Part shown: positions 15,306-22,641 of the stretch, piece by piece
Layout of the letters: each line of letters starts with the position of its first letter
Numbering within the stretch: the stretch's first letter is position 1
Translations under genes and position numbers: made by a program
Origin: DASSFZ01 sp036514635
GTDB lineage: Bacteria; Chloroflexota; Anaerolineae; Fen-1058
DNA: 26,284 bases
Direction of reading: 5' to 3'
Assembly (NCBI GenBank): GCA_036514635.1
Contig: DATBWU010000383.1
Location: 1-26,284 of the forward strand
Notes under the pieces: model-generated
Told to the model about the DNA's origin: nothing
Databases searched by the model: none
The model's input: the letters and a program-made list of their open reading frames with translations, nothing else

Positions 15306-15342
15306 TTATGGAACGCGACAGCATTCGGCAATTCGCGGCAAT

Positions 15343-15478
15343 GCCCGGTGACACATGCGGTGCAGTGCTCCCGTGAATCACCGGGCTAGTAGAGCCAAGC
15401 CCGCTGAAGCGGGCTGCGCGGCGGGACAGCCGGATTGATCCGGTTTGGTCAGATTAGCCCGACGATTGATCGTCGGGC
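15343..15478. repeat. Composite four-hairpin element, copy 3
   Basis: Hairpin A (15343-15386) has a 9-bp stem around a 26-base insert. The arm 15387-15397 pairs with 15446-15456 at 8 of 11 positions including G-T pairs. Hairpin B (15398-15415) has 8 bp and loop GA, hairpin C (15428-15445) 8 bp and loop TG, hairpin D (15457-15478) 10 bp and loop TG. It fills the gap between tRNA-Leu and the next gene. Confidence 0.72.
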
Positions 15479-15534
15479 GGCAGGCGCGAAATAATTACCG
15501 AAAGCTCTCGCGTCCGATTATCTCTGTGCACCCT

Positions 15535-15906
15535 ATGATGCGACGCCTGCTCCTCCTGCTCATCGGTCTGGCGCTCGGCCTCGGCCTCGGTCTACTCGTC
15601 GGCTGGTATGCCTGGCCGGTAACTTACACGAGCGTACCGCCATCCGCGCTGGCTCCCGGCTGGAAGAACGAAGCGATCTGGATGGCAGCGCAAGCCTTCG
15701 CCTACGACGGCGATCTGGAAGCCGCCAGCGGGCGGCTCGCGCCGATCTTCGGCAACGTCGATCTCGGCCCCATCGTCCTGCAACGCGCCGAGAAGGCTAT
15801 CGACGACGACTGGCCTGCGATCGAAATCGCGCTCATCGGACGGCTGGCAGCGGCATACGGCGCGCGCTCGCCGCGTGTTGATGCATACCTTGCGCTGGGG
15901 CCGTGA
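15535..15906 (+). CDS. Small membrane-anchored protein, tandem paralogue 1
   Basis: The 123-residue protein has a strong N-terminal membrane helix (RLLLLLIGLALGLGLGLLVGWYAW) followed by an outer region of about 95 residues with the pattern W...AQAFAYDGDLEAASGRL..IF, which is shared with the next gene (AEAYAADGDWTRTSVRLDWL). I do not recognise the family. Two ATGs in a row occur at 15535 and 15538 and no clear ribosome site precedes them. It is 3 bp from the next gene and surely co-transcribed. The frame runs upstream to 15445 but there only covers a hairpin repeat. Confidence 0.7.
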   Translation: MMRRLLLLLIGLALGLGLGLLVGWYAWPVTYTSVPPSALAPGWKNEAIWMAAQAFAYDGDLEAASGRLAPIFGNVDLGPIVLQRAEKAIDDDWPAIEIALIGRLAAAYGARSPRVDAYLALGP

Positions 15907-15909
15907 CCG

Positions 15910-16701
15910 ATGCGTACTGCACTCGTCGTTGGCATCCTCATCGGGCTGGCGATTGGGCTGGCCTACGCCTGGCTGATTGACCCGGTCGAGCTGGGCAGCG
16001 CCGATCCGTATCACCTCGACGCGCGCTACCGCGACGTCTGGATCGTCATGTCGGCGGAGGCCTATGCCGCCGACGGCGACTGGACACGCACGAGCGTGCG
16101 GCTCGACTGGCTGAGAGACCCCAATTTGAAACAGACCATCGTCGCGCTGTTCGACCGCGTGAACGCAGACGGGCCGAATCCGCAGGCGCGCGCGTTGGCC
16201 CGGTTGGCCGCTCAACTTGGCGAAACGACGGCGAGCATGGTCGTCTACCTGACGACGCCGGCCGTCACCCCGACGCCGCGCCTCACGCCCATTTCCATAC
16301 TCCCATCCCTCACGCCCGCTGCACCGGCTCCGACCGCAACCGACTCATTTCCGACCCCCACGCCCACCTCAACACCCACGCCCGAATTCACGCTCGTCAG
16401 CCGCGACAGCGTCTGCGAGAGTGGCCCGCCGCAAATTCGCGTCACGGTGCAAGACCTGGCCGGCAACGGTCTTCCCGGTGTCGATGTATGGATCACATGG
16501 GACAACGGAGCCGATCGCTTCGTGACCGGACTTAAGCCGGAGTTCGGCGCGGGCTACGGCGACTTCGACATGCAGCCGGGCATCAGTTACCGCGTCGGCG
16601 CGGGCACGCAGGTGGCGTTAGCACTGGTCAGCAACCTTCGCGCCGACGAGTGCCCCGGCGGCCGGCTATCGTGGAACGTCGTGCTTCGCCCCGTCCCTTA
16701 G
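15910..16701 (+). CDS. Membrane-anchored protein with Pro/Thr linker and Ig-like end, paralogue 2
   Basis: The 263-residue product has an N-terminal membrane helix (4-22), a conserved outer region (about 23-110) matching the preceding gene, a Pro/Thr-rich linker (about 118-158), and a C-terminal beta-sandwich-like domain (about 160-263: IRVTVQDLAGNGLPGVDVWITWDNGADRFVTG in parts, which resembles a SdrD/CarboxypepD-like module). It is likely an anchored surface protein whose globular end projects through the wall. The paralogue lacks linker and C-terminal domain. Function unknown. The stop codon is followed directly by a heptad palindrome. Confidence 0.78.
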   Translation: MRTALVVGILIGLAIGLAYAWLIDPVELGSADPYHLDARYRDVWIVMSAEAYAADGDWTRTSVRLDWLRDPNLKQTIVALFDRVNADGPNPQARALARLAAQLGETTASMVVYLTTPAVTPTPRLTPISILPSLTPAAPAPTATDSFPTPTPTSTPTPEFTLVSRDSVCESGPPQIRVTVQDLAGNGLPGVDVWITWDNGADRFVTGLKPEFGAGYGDFDMQPGISYRVGAGTQVALALVSNLRADECPGGRLSWNVVLRPVP

Positions 16702-16752
16702 GGCGAAGGACGAACGACCATAGACCAATGCCTTCGTCCTTTGTCTTTGGTC
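16702..16752. repeat. Heptad palindrome, GAC type, copy 3
   Basis: Words GGCGAAG, GACGAAC, GACCATA, GACCAAT, then a two-base break and CTTCGTC, CTTTGTC, TTTGGTC, followed by a T-run. It starts directly after the TAG stop of the upstream plus-strand gene and may serve as its terminator. Confidence 0.72.
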
Positions 16753-16845
16753 GTTTTTACAATCTCTTTACACCGACCTCATCTCCCCGCAACACCTCGC
16801 TGCGATGATCAGCCTCGGTAAGGGCATTAACCCTAAGGAGGCAAA

Positions 16846-17709
16846 ATGACACGCAGGACATTGTTGGTTGGATTGTTGGTTGGGTTGTTGGTGTTCAGCA
16901 GCGCCGGCTTCGCGTATGCCGATCCGGCTAGACCGCTTGCGCCTGGCGCTCGACGCGGCGCGACGATTGAAGGCGAAGTCACTGCGATCAACGGGGACGC
17001 GCTCACCGTCCAAACCGAGCATCGCGGCACGCTGACGGTTCAGACGGACGAGCATACGCGCTTCCGGGCCAAAGGCGACCCGGGCTTCTCGTTTGCCGAT
17101 ATTAAAATCGGCGACACGATCGCGGCTAATGGTCGCTTCACGGGCGAGAGCACGCTGCTGGCCCGAGTGGTCGTGCTGGTCCCGGCCGATGTCGCCGATG
17201 CTGTAACCGGCAAAGTGACCGCCGTCAACGGCGACGAGATCACCATCGAAGAGAATGGGGACGCTGTGGTCACGATCATCACAACCGCCGATACGACCTT
17301 CCGCGTGAACGGCAAGCCGGGGGCGTCGATCGAGGATGTGCAGGCAGGCACGTTGATCGCTGCGGCGGGCCAGTTCGATGCGGATGGCGCGTTGATCGCC
17401 AGGCACGTCGTCGCCCGGCAGCCGCGCACGTATGACGGCGGGCCGGTGGCCGGCGGCAAAGTGGCGGAGGTGAACGGCGGCGAGATCGTCGTGAGCTACC
17501 CGGATGGCTCATCGCTGACCATCACCACCGACGCCTCGACGCTCGTCATCAAGCGCGGCGAGGGTGGCCCGGTGCTAGGCTCACTCGGCGACGTGGCGGT
17601 GGGCGCGCGCATCGTGGCGATGGGCGTCCCGTCGAGTGACGGCAACAGCCTTGCGGCGAAGGTGATCCTGATCGGCGCGGCCCAACCCGCCGAACCCCTA
17701 CAACCGTGA
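16846..17709 (+). CDS. Secreted protein with DUF5666 repeats
   Basis: The 287-residue protein has a signal peptide (about 1-26, cleavage after AYA) and three tandem copies of a DUF5666-like beta barrel, each starting with a GEVTAING / GKVTAVNGD / GKVAEVNGG strand and containing TTADTTF or TDEHTRF and IKIGD / VQAGT / VAVGAR turns. DUF5666 proteins are exported and of unknown role, possibly OB-fold related ligand binders. TAAGGAGG lies 6 bases before the ATG, a strong site, suggesting high expression. It is followed by a strong terminator. Confidence 0.85.
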   Translation: MTRRTLLVGLLVGLLVFSSAGFAYADPARPLAPGARRGATIEGEVTAINGDALTVQTEHRGTLTVQTDEHTRFRAKGDPGFSFADIKIGDTIAANGRFTGESTLLARVVVLVPADVADAVTGKVTAVNGDEITIEENGDAVVTIITTADTTFRVNGKPGASIEDVQAGTLIAAAGQFDADGALIARHVVARQPRTYDGGPVAGGKVAEVNGGEIVVSYPDGSSLTITTDASTLVIKRGEGGPVLGSLGDVAVGARIVAMGVPSSDGNSLAAKVILIGAAQPAEPLQP

Positions 17710-17724
17710 CGCACCCGACCGTGT

Positions 17725-17753
17725 AAAAGGGCGAGTCTCCGACTCGCCCTTTT
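17725..17753. terminator. Strong bidirectional terminator
   Basis: A perfect 13-bp stem AAAAGGGCGAGTC with loop TCC ends in TTTT on the plus strand and, reading the other way, also in TTTT. It lies between the convergent DUF5666 gene and zinc-ribbon gene. Its core equals the 8828-8848 hairpin. Confidence 0.85.
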
Positions 17754-17764
17754 CTGTTGTCGCC

Positions 17765-18055
17765 TCACGCGCCGCGCAGTCGAACCCGAGCCGCGCGGCA
17801 GTGTGGGCATTCGATGCCGACGAACTCGCGGCCGCAGGTGCGGCAGATTTGCGGCTCGACCGGCCGATCATCGCTGAGCGATGCGACGATGACGATGACC
17901 TCGTGCCCGTCGAAGCGATCCAGCCACTCGGACACCTCCCGATCGGCTACCCGCCAGTGGCCGTCGATCTTTTTCAGGATGCCGCGCTTGACCTCGGCAT
18001 CGACTTCGTACGCGGCGCTCGCCAAGTCTAAAACGGCAGCCTTACGCAGCGACAT
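17765..18055 (-). CDS. Small zinc-ribbon protein of unknown function
   Basis: The 96-residue protein ends in a zinc-ribbon pair CRTCGREF...ECPHC (about 72-86). The part before (about 28-66) contains KKIDGHWRVADREVSEWLDRFDGHEVIVIVASL, a small mixed fold I do not recognise. It overlaps the RNase Z gene by 14 bp and GAGGAG sits 8 bases before its ATG, so the two are translated from one mRNA. A role in RNA metabolism would fit the context but is inference. Confidence 0.75.
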   Translation of the reverse strand: MSLRKAAVLDLASAAYEVDAEVKRGILKKIDGHWRVADREVSEWLDRFDGHEVIVIVASLSDDRPVEPQICRTCGREFVGIECPHCRAARVRLRGA

Positions 18056-19016
18056 TCCAGTTCTCCTCTTCGATGGCGGGCGTGTCGATCAGCATGGACT
18101 TGTCTTTCAACACGCGATAACGATCGAAATCGCGGGCGACGGCGGTGTTGGGGAAGATCGCCTGCGCCTCGGCCAGCACCTGTTTGTGGCTGTAACGGCG
18201 CGAGATGTGCGTGAGGATCAATTGCCCCACGCCGGCATCACGCGCCAGCCGAGCCGCCTGCGCCGCCGTCAGATGATCGTACGAACGGGCCAGGTCCGCT
18301 TCGGGTTCCAGGTAAGTCGATTCGATGACGAGCGCGTCGACGCCGCGCACAGGCTCCACCAGATCAGACGTGCGTCCTGCGTCGCCGACGTGCGCCAGGG
18401 CCGCCCCGCGAATCTCCGGGCCGAGCACGTCATCGGGACGAACGACTCGCCCGTCGGCCAGCGTCACCGATTCGCCCGACACCAGCCGCCTGCGCTCCGG
18501 GCCGGACGGCACGCCCAGCGCCTCGGCCTTCTCGACCAGAAACGGGCGGCGCGATTTCTCGCGAAACAGATAGCCGAAGCAGTCGCTGCCGCGATGCGCC
18601 ACCGGAAACGCGGTCAACTCGAACGAGTCGTCCTCGATCACTTTGCCGGGCTTCACGTCGATGAACGACAGCCGCGTCGGCGGGCGCGCGCCGCGCAGCA
18701 CGACGCGATAGATCAGGTCCTCGACCCGATCGAGTGCGCTGCGCCCGCCGTAGATGTCCACCTGCTCGATTGTCTCCCAACGCATGAACGTGCTGAGCAG
18801 GCCGGCCAGACCCAGGATGTGATCGAGGTGGCCGTGCGTGAGCAGAACCTTGTCCAGTCGCTTGAAGCCAAGCCCGCTCTTCAGCAGCTGGCGCTGTGTG
18901 CCCTCGCCGCAATCGACCAGGAAACGATATTCTTTGTGCAGCACGACGTGTGCCGACAGGCTGCGCCGCACCGACGGAGCCGCCGCAGACGTGCCCAGGA
19001 AGACGATCTCAAACAT
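18042..19016 (-). CDS. rnz: Ribonuclease Z
   Basis: The 324-residue metallo-beta-lactamase fold protein begins MFEIVFLGTSAAAPSVRRSLS in parts, as RNase Z does, and carries the zinc motif THGHLDHILGL (about 60-70), the flexible-arm type insertion near 155-200, and later ligands in AHVGDAGRT and HISRRYS. RNase Z removes tRNA 3' trailers, which fits a genome whose tRNA-Leu gene lacks an encoded CCA. Start ATG 19016 has no clear ribosome site. A heptad palindrome separates it from the upstream CopD-like gene. Confidence 0.93.
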   Translation of the reverse strand: MFEIVFLGTSAAAPSVRRSLSAHVVLHKEYRFLVDCGEGTQRQLLKSGLGFKRLDKVLLTHGHLDHILGLAGLLSTFMRWETIEQVDIYGGRSALDRVEDLIYRVVLRGARPPTRLSFIDVKPGKVIEDDSFELTAFPVAHRGSDCFGYLFREKSRRPFLVEKAEALGVPSGPERRRLVSGESVTLADGRVVRPDDVLGPEIRGAALAHVGDAGRTSDLVEPVRGVDALVIESTYLEPEADLARSYDHLTAAQAARLARDAGVGQLILTHISRRYSHKQVLAEAQAIFPNTAVARDFDRYRVLKDKSMLIDTPAIEEENWNVAA

Positions 19017-19036
19017 GGCGTATCGTTTCTACATGA

Positions 19037-19106
19037 GACGAATGACCAACGACGAAAGATGGAAGGGGAGTCGCCATCCGTCGTCCTTCGTCTTTTGTCC
19101 TTCGTC
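19037..19106. repeat. Heptad palindrome, GAC type, copy 4
   Basis: Ten in-phase 7-bp words: GACGAAT, GACCAAC, GACGAAA, GATGGAA, GGGGAGT, CGCCATC, CGTCGTC, CTTCGTC, TTTTGTC, CTTCGTC. Left words start with GAC or GAT, right words end with GTC or ATC. It lies 10 bases before the stop of the CopD-like gene. Confidence 0.75.
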
Positions 19107-19115
19107 CCTCGACGT

Positions 19116-19634
19116 TCACTGCGCGCGGGCGATGGCCGTGAAGACCAACACGACGACGCCGAGAATCAGGTTGACCCGCGCCAGCCGGTCGAGTCGCTTG
19201 CGCAGCGCGACGGCTTCCGCCTCGCTCGCGACGCCGTGCGCGGCCAGCATCGCGTTGCGCTGGAGCGCCGGCTGCACGCCGAAGCTCATTGCCACGCCGA
19301 CCGCGATCATGCCGATGATGGCGAGATGCTTCAGGAAGATCGCCTGCGCCCACAGGTTGCTCAGGTTCAAGAACCCATTGTAGTTCTTGCTGGCGGTCAT
19401 CTGGACGAGGCCGGTGATAATCAGCACGGCCAGGCTCAGGCCCGACAGCGGGCGGAAGCGCGCCTCGATCGACTCGATCGTGTGGGCAAAGGCAACATCG
19501 TCGCGGATCGCGTGGCGCAGGCCCGGCCACACCACCAGCGCCATCGCCGCCAGCCCGCCGATCCAGACGACCGTCGCGACCAGATGAAAAAAGTAACTGA
19601 TGGCAAGCAGCGCCGGCGTGTTGACGTTGAACAT
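19116..19634 (-). CDS. CopD-like integral membrane protein
   Basis: The 172-residue protein has four hydrophobic helices (about 7-32, 56-78, 90-115 and 148-168). The first contains the FHLVATVVWIGGLAAMALVVWP pattern in parts, typical of CopD/YcnJ-type domains with a conserved His in helix 1. Such proteins are linked to copper uptake or c-type cytochrome assembly, but many are uncharacterised. The longer frame to 19748 covers only repeat. TATAAT lies 6 bases before ATG 19634 with no ribosome site between, so translation may be leaderless. Confidence 0.72.
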   Translation of the reverse strand: MFNVNTPALLAISYFFHLVATVVWIGGLAAMALVVWPGLRHAIRDDVAFAHTIESIEARFRPLSGLSLAVLIITGLVQMTASKNYNGFLNLSNLWAQAIFLKHLAIIGMIAVGVAMSFGVQPALQRNAMLAAHGVASEAEAVALRKRLDRLARVNLILGVVVLVFTAIARAQ

Positions 19635-19640
19635 GGGACA

Positions 19641-19669
19641 ATTATAAAGGCAGAATGCAGAATTGAGAA
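19641..19669 (-). promoter_or_regulatory. Promoter of the CopD-like gene, possibly leaderless
   Basis: On the minus strand TTCTCA (19669-19664) and TATAAT (19646-19641) are 17 bp apart. The -10 box is 6 bases from the ATG, the same spacing as at the response regulator gene. The -35 lies inside a heptad repeat arm. Confidence 0.5.
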
Positions 19670-19799
19670 TACAGAATTGAGAAGTGAGAATGCAGAAATG
19701 AAGAATTGAGAATGAAGAAAAGGGGACCCGGCTTTCTACATTCTGCATTCTACATTCTGCATTCTACATTCCACATTTCACATTCTGCATTCGTCATTC
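19653..19799. repeat. Heptad palindrome, GAAT type, copy 2
   Basis: The left arm has seven 7-bp words of form GAANNNA (19653-19701: GAATGCA, GAATTGA, GAATACA and variants). After about 35 bp the right arm has nine words NNCATTC (19737-19799). The last word contains the TGA stop (19794-19796) of glycoside hydrolase 1. The left arm carries the -35 of the CopD-like gene. Confidence 0.82.
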
Positions 19800-20936
19800 T
19801 TTCGGCATTGCTTTCAGCGCCTCGTAGGCTGGTCTTAGCCGCGTCTCCGGCCAATCGGGATAAATGATCGTCCACCAGTATTGCTCGTCGTCCTCCGTCC
19901 AGGATGGATCAGGGAAACCGATCACGGTCATGATGCTGATCCACGAAGACCAGTGCTCCTGAGCGTACCCAAACGCGCGCACCAGATAATCGGCCTGCGT
20001 CTGCTCGTCGACCGCGTGCCAGGCATATTCGGGATGGATGCGGTCCGTCGTCCAGCCCATCTCTAGCACCGCCACCTGCTTGTCAGCATCGCCGTACTTG
20101 ACCATGATCGCGCGCAGGTCCTCGGCGTGACGGAACGAGAAGAATCGCTGCCCGCCGAGATCGGGATGGGCGACGACCTCATCGGGCGAGGCTTCGGGCG
20201 GCGCTTTGAAGCCGGGTGCGTGCACGCCCAGCAGATCGAAATAGGGCGCGGCCCCGGCCTGATACATCTTGTCGATGAACATGTCGTCGGGCATCACCGA
20301 GTCGGTCCACGTGCCGGTGGGAGCCATGCCCGCCGAGATCACCAGCGCGTCCGGGTCGGCGCGCTTGATGGCGATGTAGCACGCCTTGAGCAGTTCGACG
20401 TAGCCGGCCGGGTCGGGCGACTGGCCGCCCCACTCGCGCGACAGGTTCGGCTCGTTCCAGACCTGGTAGGCGTGGATGCGGCTCTTGTAACGATCGGCCA
20501 GGGTGAAACAGAAGTCGGCAAAGTCCTGCAAGTTAGCCGGCGGCGCGTTCTCCATCGGCTCACTGCCGGGAACCTGCGCCCAGAATGGCTGCCGGTCGAT
20601 GCGCGCCAGCAGTTTCAGCCCGCGATTGTTCACCTTGCGCACCACCTCATCGGCGAGTGTCCAGGCAAAGTGCCCCTTGCCATTGCCCTCGATGTCGCGC
20701 CAGGCGAACTGCTGCTTGACCCAGGTGAAGCCCATGTCGCGGATCAGGTTGAGATCGCGCCGCGCAGTTTCCGGCTTCCACCACACGAACGCCTGCATCC
20801 CGTATTCGGGCGAATTCAATCGAGCACGCGGCCAGGAGGTGGGTGTGGGCGCAGGCGGCGGGTCAGAGGGGACATTCGACGCGCAGGCGGTGAGCAGGAG
20901 GCTGATCAAAATGAGCGTGATGAGAGTGCGTTGCAT
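19794..20936 (-). CDS. Lipoprotein glycoside hydrolase, clan GH-A type, paralogue 1
   Basis: The 380-residue protein has a signal with lipobox LLTAC (Cys 18), a short Pro-rich linker and a TIM-barrel glycosidase domain (about 40-375). The acid/base Glu lies in VWNEPN (about 162) and the likely nucleophile Glu in VLEMGWTT (about 291), the strand 4 and strand 7 positions of clan GH-A. The closest known style is GH39/PslG-like or cellulase-like barrels acting on exopolysaccharide; the substrate is not predictable. The frame is open upstream to 21152, but ATG 20936 gives the lipoprotein signal. It belongs to a run of three paralogues on one strand. Confidence 0.85.
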   Translation of the reverse strand: MQRTLITLILISLLLTACASNVPSDPPPAPTPTSWPRARLNSPEYGMQAFVWWKPETARRDLNLIRDMGFTWVKQQFAWRDIEGNGKGHFAWTLADEVVRKVNNRGLKLLARIDRQPFWAQVPGSEPMENAPPANLQDFADFCFTLADRYKSRIHAYQVWNEPNLSREWGGQSPDPAGYVELLKACYIAIKRADPDALVISAGMAPTGTWTDSVMPDDMFIDKMYQAGAAPYFDLLGVHAPGFKAPPEASPDEVVAHPDLGGQRFFSFRHAEDLRAIMVKYGDADKQVAVLEMGWTTDRIHPEYAWHAVDEQTQADYLVRAFGYAQEHWSSWISIMTVIGFPDPSWTEDDEQYWWTIIYPDWPETRLRPAYEALKAMPKE

Positions 20937-20990
20937 GTGATATTTGGGAACCCGGTTCCTCGCGTCCGGCGCGGTCTCCGGGCAGTCAGC

Positions 20991-21101
20991 GCCGAGGGAT
21001 AAATCCCTCGGCTCAAAACATGAAAGTCGGCTCAAGCCGACTGACCTTACAGCCCGATTCATCGGGCTTCGCGTTTTGAGCCGGGAGATTGATCTCCCGG
21101 C
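20991..21101. repeat. Composite four-hairpin element, copy 4
   Basis: Hairpin A (20991-21012) has 10 bp and loop AA; arm TCAAAAC (21013-21019) pairs perfectly with GTTTTGA (21073-21079). Hairpin B (21025-21042) has 8 bp and loop CA, hairpin C (21051-21068) 8 bp and loop TC, hairpin D (21080-21101) 10 bp and loop TG. It sits 55 bases upstream of glycoside hydrolase 1. Confidence 0.82.
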
Positions 21102-21119
21102 CCCACCGCAGAGGAAAAC

Positions 21120-21168
21120 GAATGCGGAATGCCATGCCGGATCATTCCGCATTCTACATTCTGCATTC
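21120..21168. repeat. Heptad palindrome, GAAT type, copy 3
   Basis: Left words GAATGCG and GAATGCC (21120-21133) face CGCATTC, TACATTC and TGCATTC (21148-21168). The right arm ends 10 bases before the stop of glycoside hydrolase 2. Confidence 0.72.
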
Positions 21169-21177
21169 CACTATTCA

Positions 21178-22566
21178 TCAAGGGATGCCCAGCACTTCCT
21201 TCATAAAGCGGCGCACCGCCCGCAGCGTGGGCCGCTCGACGCCTTGTAGATCGGTGATGCTCCACGGCGCGGTGCGATCTTGCGCGCCCAGAGGCGATTT
21301 TTGCGCGAAGTCCAGGTTGAACAGGATCGCCAGCTTTACAAAGCCCCACTGGCGCATCAGGCTGAACGCCTGCACATCCCAATCGGCCTGCTCTTGCGCA
21401 GTGTTATCCAGCCCATATTCATAATCCTTGAGCGCCGTCGAACTGATGCCCTCGTACGACGCCCAGCCGAACTCGGTGACACACAGCGGTTTCTGCCTGC
21501 CGGTGATGGCGTAATAGTCCTCCAGCGTGCTGCGGAACGACCACGAAGGATGCGGGTTGTCGAACGGGCCACGGAATCTAGCGGTGGGATCGTTGTAGCC
21601 CGCATCGTGGCGATAATCGGGCGGCAGGTTGATGCCGTTCGCGTGCACGCCCACGCAGTCGGCGTATTGCAGAAAGCCGAGATCGGTCATGCGCCTCAAG
21701 TAAGGCTGATCGTCGCATCCCCTCGCATCGCATCCACCGCCGAAGTAACCGGTTGGCGAGAGCGCGCCGCTGATCACTATGATGTTGGGGGCTTTGGCCT
21801 TGATCGTCTGGTAAGCCAGTCTCAGCATTTCGACGTAACGTTCCGGGCTGACGGCTTGCGGATTCGTCTTCCACTCGGCATCGATGTTCTGCTCGTTCCA
21901 CACCTCGATAGCGTGAATCTTGCCTTTGTAGCGATCGATGACTTCGCCGATGAATTGGGTATAGGTGTTCAGATCGTCCGGCGGGCCTTCCACGCCGCTT
22001 GCGCTCGGGCGCGACCATTCCGGCGCGGTAACGATGCTGAGCAGCACGCGCACGCCCTTCGCGTCGGCAGCGGTGATCACGCGATCGAACCCGCTCCAAT
22101 CCATCTGCCCCTGCGCGGGCGAGAAGTCGCCCCAGCGCACCTGCTGCTTCACCCAACCCAGCAGCAGCCGATCTTTGATCAGGCCCATCGTGAAATTCGG
22201 ATCGCCGACGAGCGCGTTCGACTGAATGCCGAACTCCAGCGACGGGTCTTGCAGCGGCGGGATCGTCGGCTGCGCGGGCGACTGAGGCTGGGCCGTCTCG
22301 ACCGGCGCAGGCGTATCGACCGGCGCAGTTGTTGGCGGAGGCTGCGTCGGGACGATCACCGCCGTCGTCGGCTGCACGCCCGCCGCTAAGTTGTCGCCGG
22401 GGACAGGCGTGTTCTGCGCCGCCGATGGCGAACCGGCCGACGGGGTCGGATTGAAGAATGCCAGAAACACCAGGATCGCACCGGCGAGGATCGCCACCAG
22501 CCAGATGCCGATCAGCACCGGCAATGGCACGCGGTCCCAAAACGAGTTTCGTTCGTTGTTCATCAT
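21178..22566 (-). CDS. Membrane-anchored glycoside hydrolase, clan GH-A type, paralogue 2
   Basis: The 462-residue protein has a single N-terminal membrane helix (about 14-38), a long Pro/Thr/Gln linker (about 40-108) and a GH-A barrel (about 110-460). Compared with its paralogues the acid/base motif reads VWNEQN (about 224), Gln replacing the usual Pro but keeping the Glu; the nucleophile Glu is in CVTEFGWAS (about 365). Shared blocks include LGWVKQQVRWG, IHAIEVWNE, PNIIVISGALSPTG and DCVGVHANG. Activity is expected on a surface or matrix glycan. Two ATGs in a row occur at 22566 and 22563, without a clear ribosome site. Confidence 0.85.
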   Translation of the reverse strand: MMNNERNSFWDRVPLPVLIGIWLVAILAGAILVFLAFFNPTPSAGSPSAAQNTPVPGDNLAAGVQPTTAVIVPTQPPPTTAPVDTPAPVETAQPQSPAQPTIPPLQDPSLEFGIQSNALVGDPNFTMGLIKDRLLLGWVKQQVRWGDFSPAQGQMDWSGFDRVITAADAKGVRVLLSIVTAPEWSRPSASGVEGPPDDLNTYTQFIGEVIDRYKGKIHAIEVWNEQNIDAEWKTNPQAVSPERYVEMLRLAYQTIKAKAPNIIVISGALSPTGYFGGGCDARGCDDQPYLRRMTDLGFLQYADCVGVHANGINLPPDYRHDAGYNDPTARFRGPFDNPHPSWSFRSTLEDYYAITGRQKPLCVTEFGWASYEGISSTALKDYEYGLDNTAQEQADWDVQAFSLMRQWGFVKLAILFNLDFAQKSPLGAQDRTAPWSITDLQGVERPTLRAVRRFMKEVLGIP

Positions 22567-22584
22567 CTTGTCTCACTTGCAAAA

Positions 22585-22639
22585 GGATGAAGGCAGAGGG
22601 ATGAGGGATGAAGTCCACTTCCGCCTTCATCCTTCATCC
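22585..22639. repeat. Heptad palindrome, GGATGAN type
   Basis: Left arm: GGATGAA, GGCAGAG, GGATGAG, GGATGAA (22585-22612). After six bases the right arm reads TTCCGCC, TTCATCC, TTCATCC (22619-22639) and continues as TTTCATT, which contains the stop (22642-22644) of the large glycoside hydrolase gene. Confidence 0.75.
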
Positions 22640-22641
22640 TT

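Noticed and set aside
17757..19709. 650-codon open frame on the plus strand over the zinc-ribbon, RNase Z and CopD genes
   Set aside because: Composition is Arg/His/Gln-rich and without domains; it is the antisense shadow of three recognisable genes.
21120..21152. N-terminal extension of glycoside hydrolase 1 up to 21152
   Set aside because: The extra 72 codons are made of hairpin and heptad repeats, and would hide the lipoprotein signal starting at 20936.
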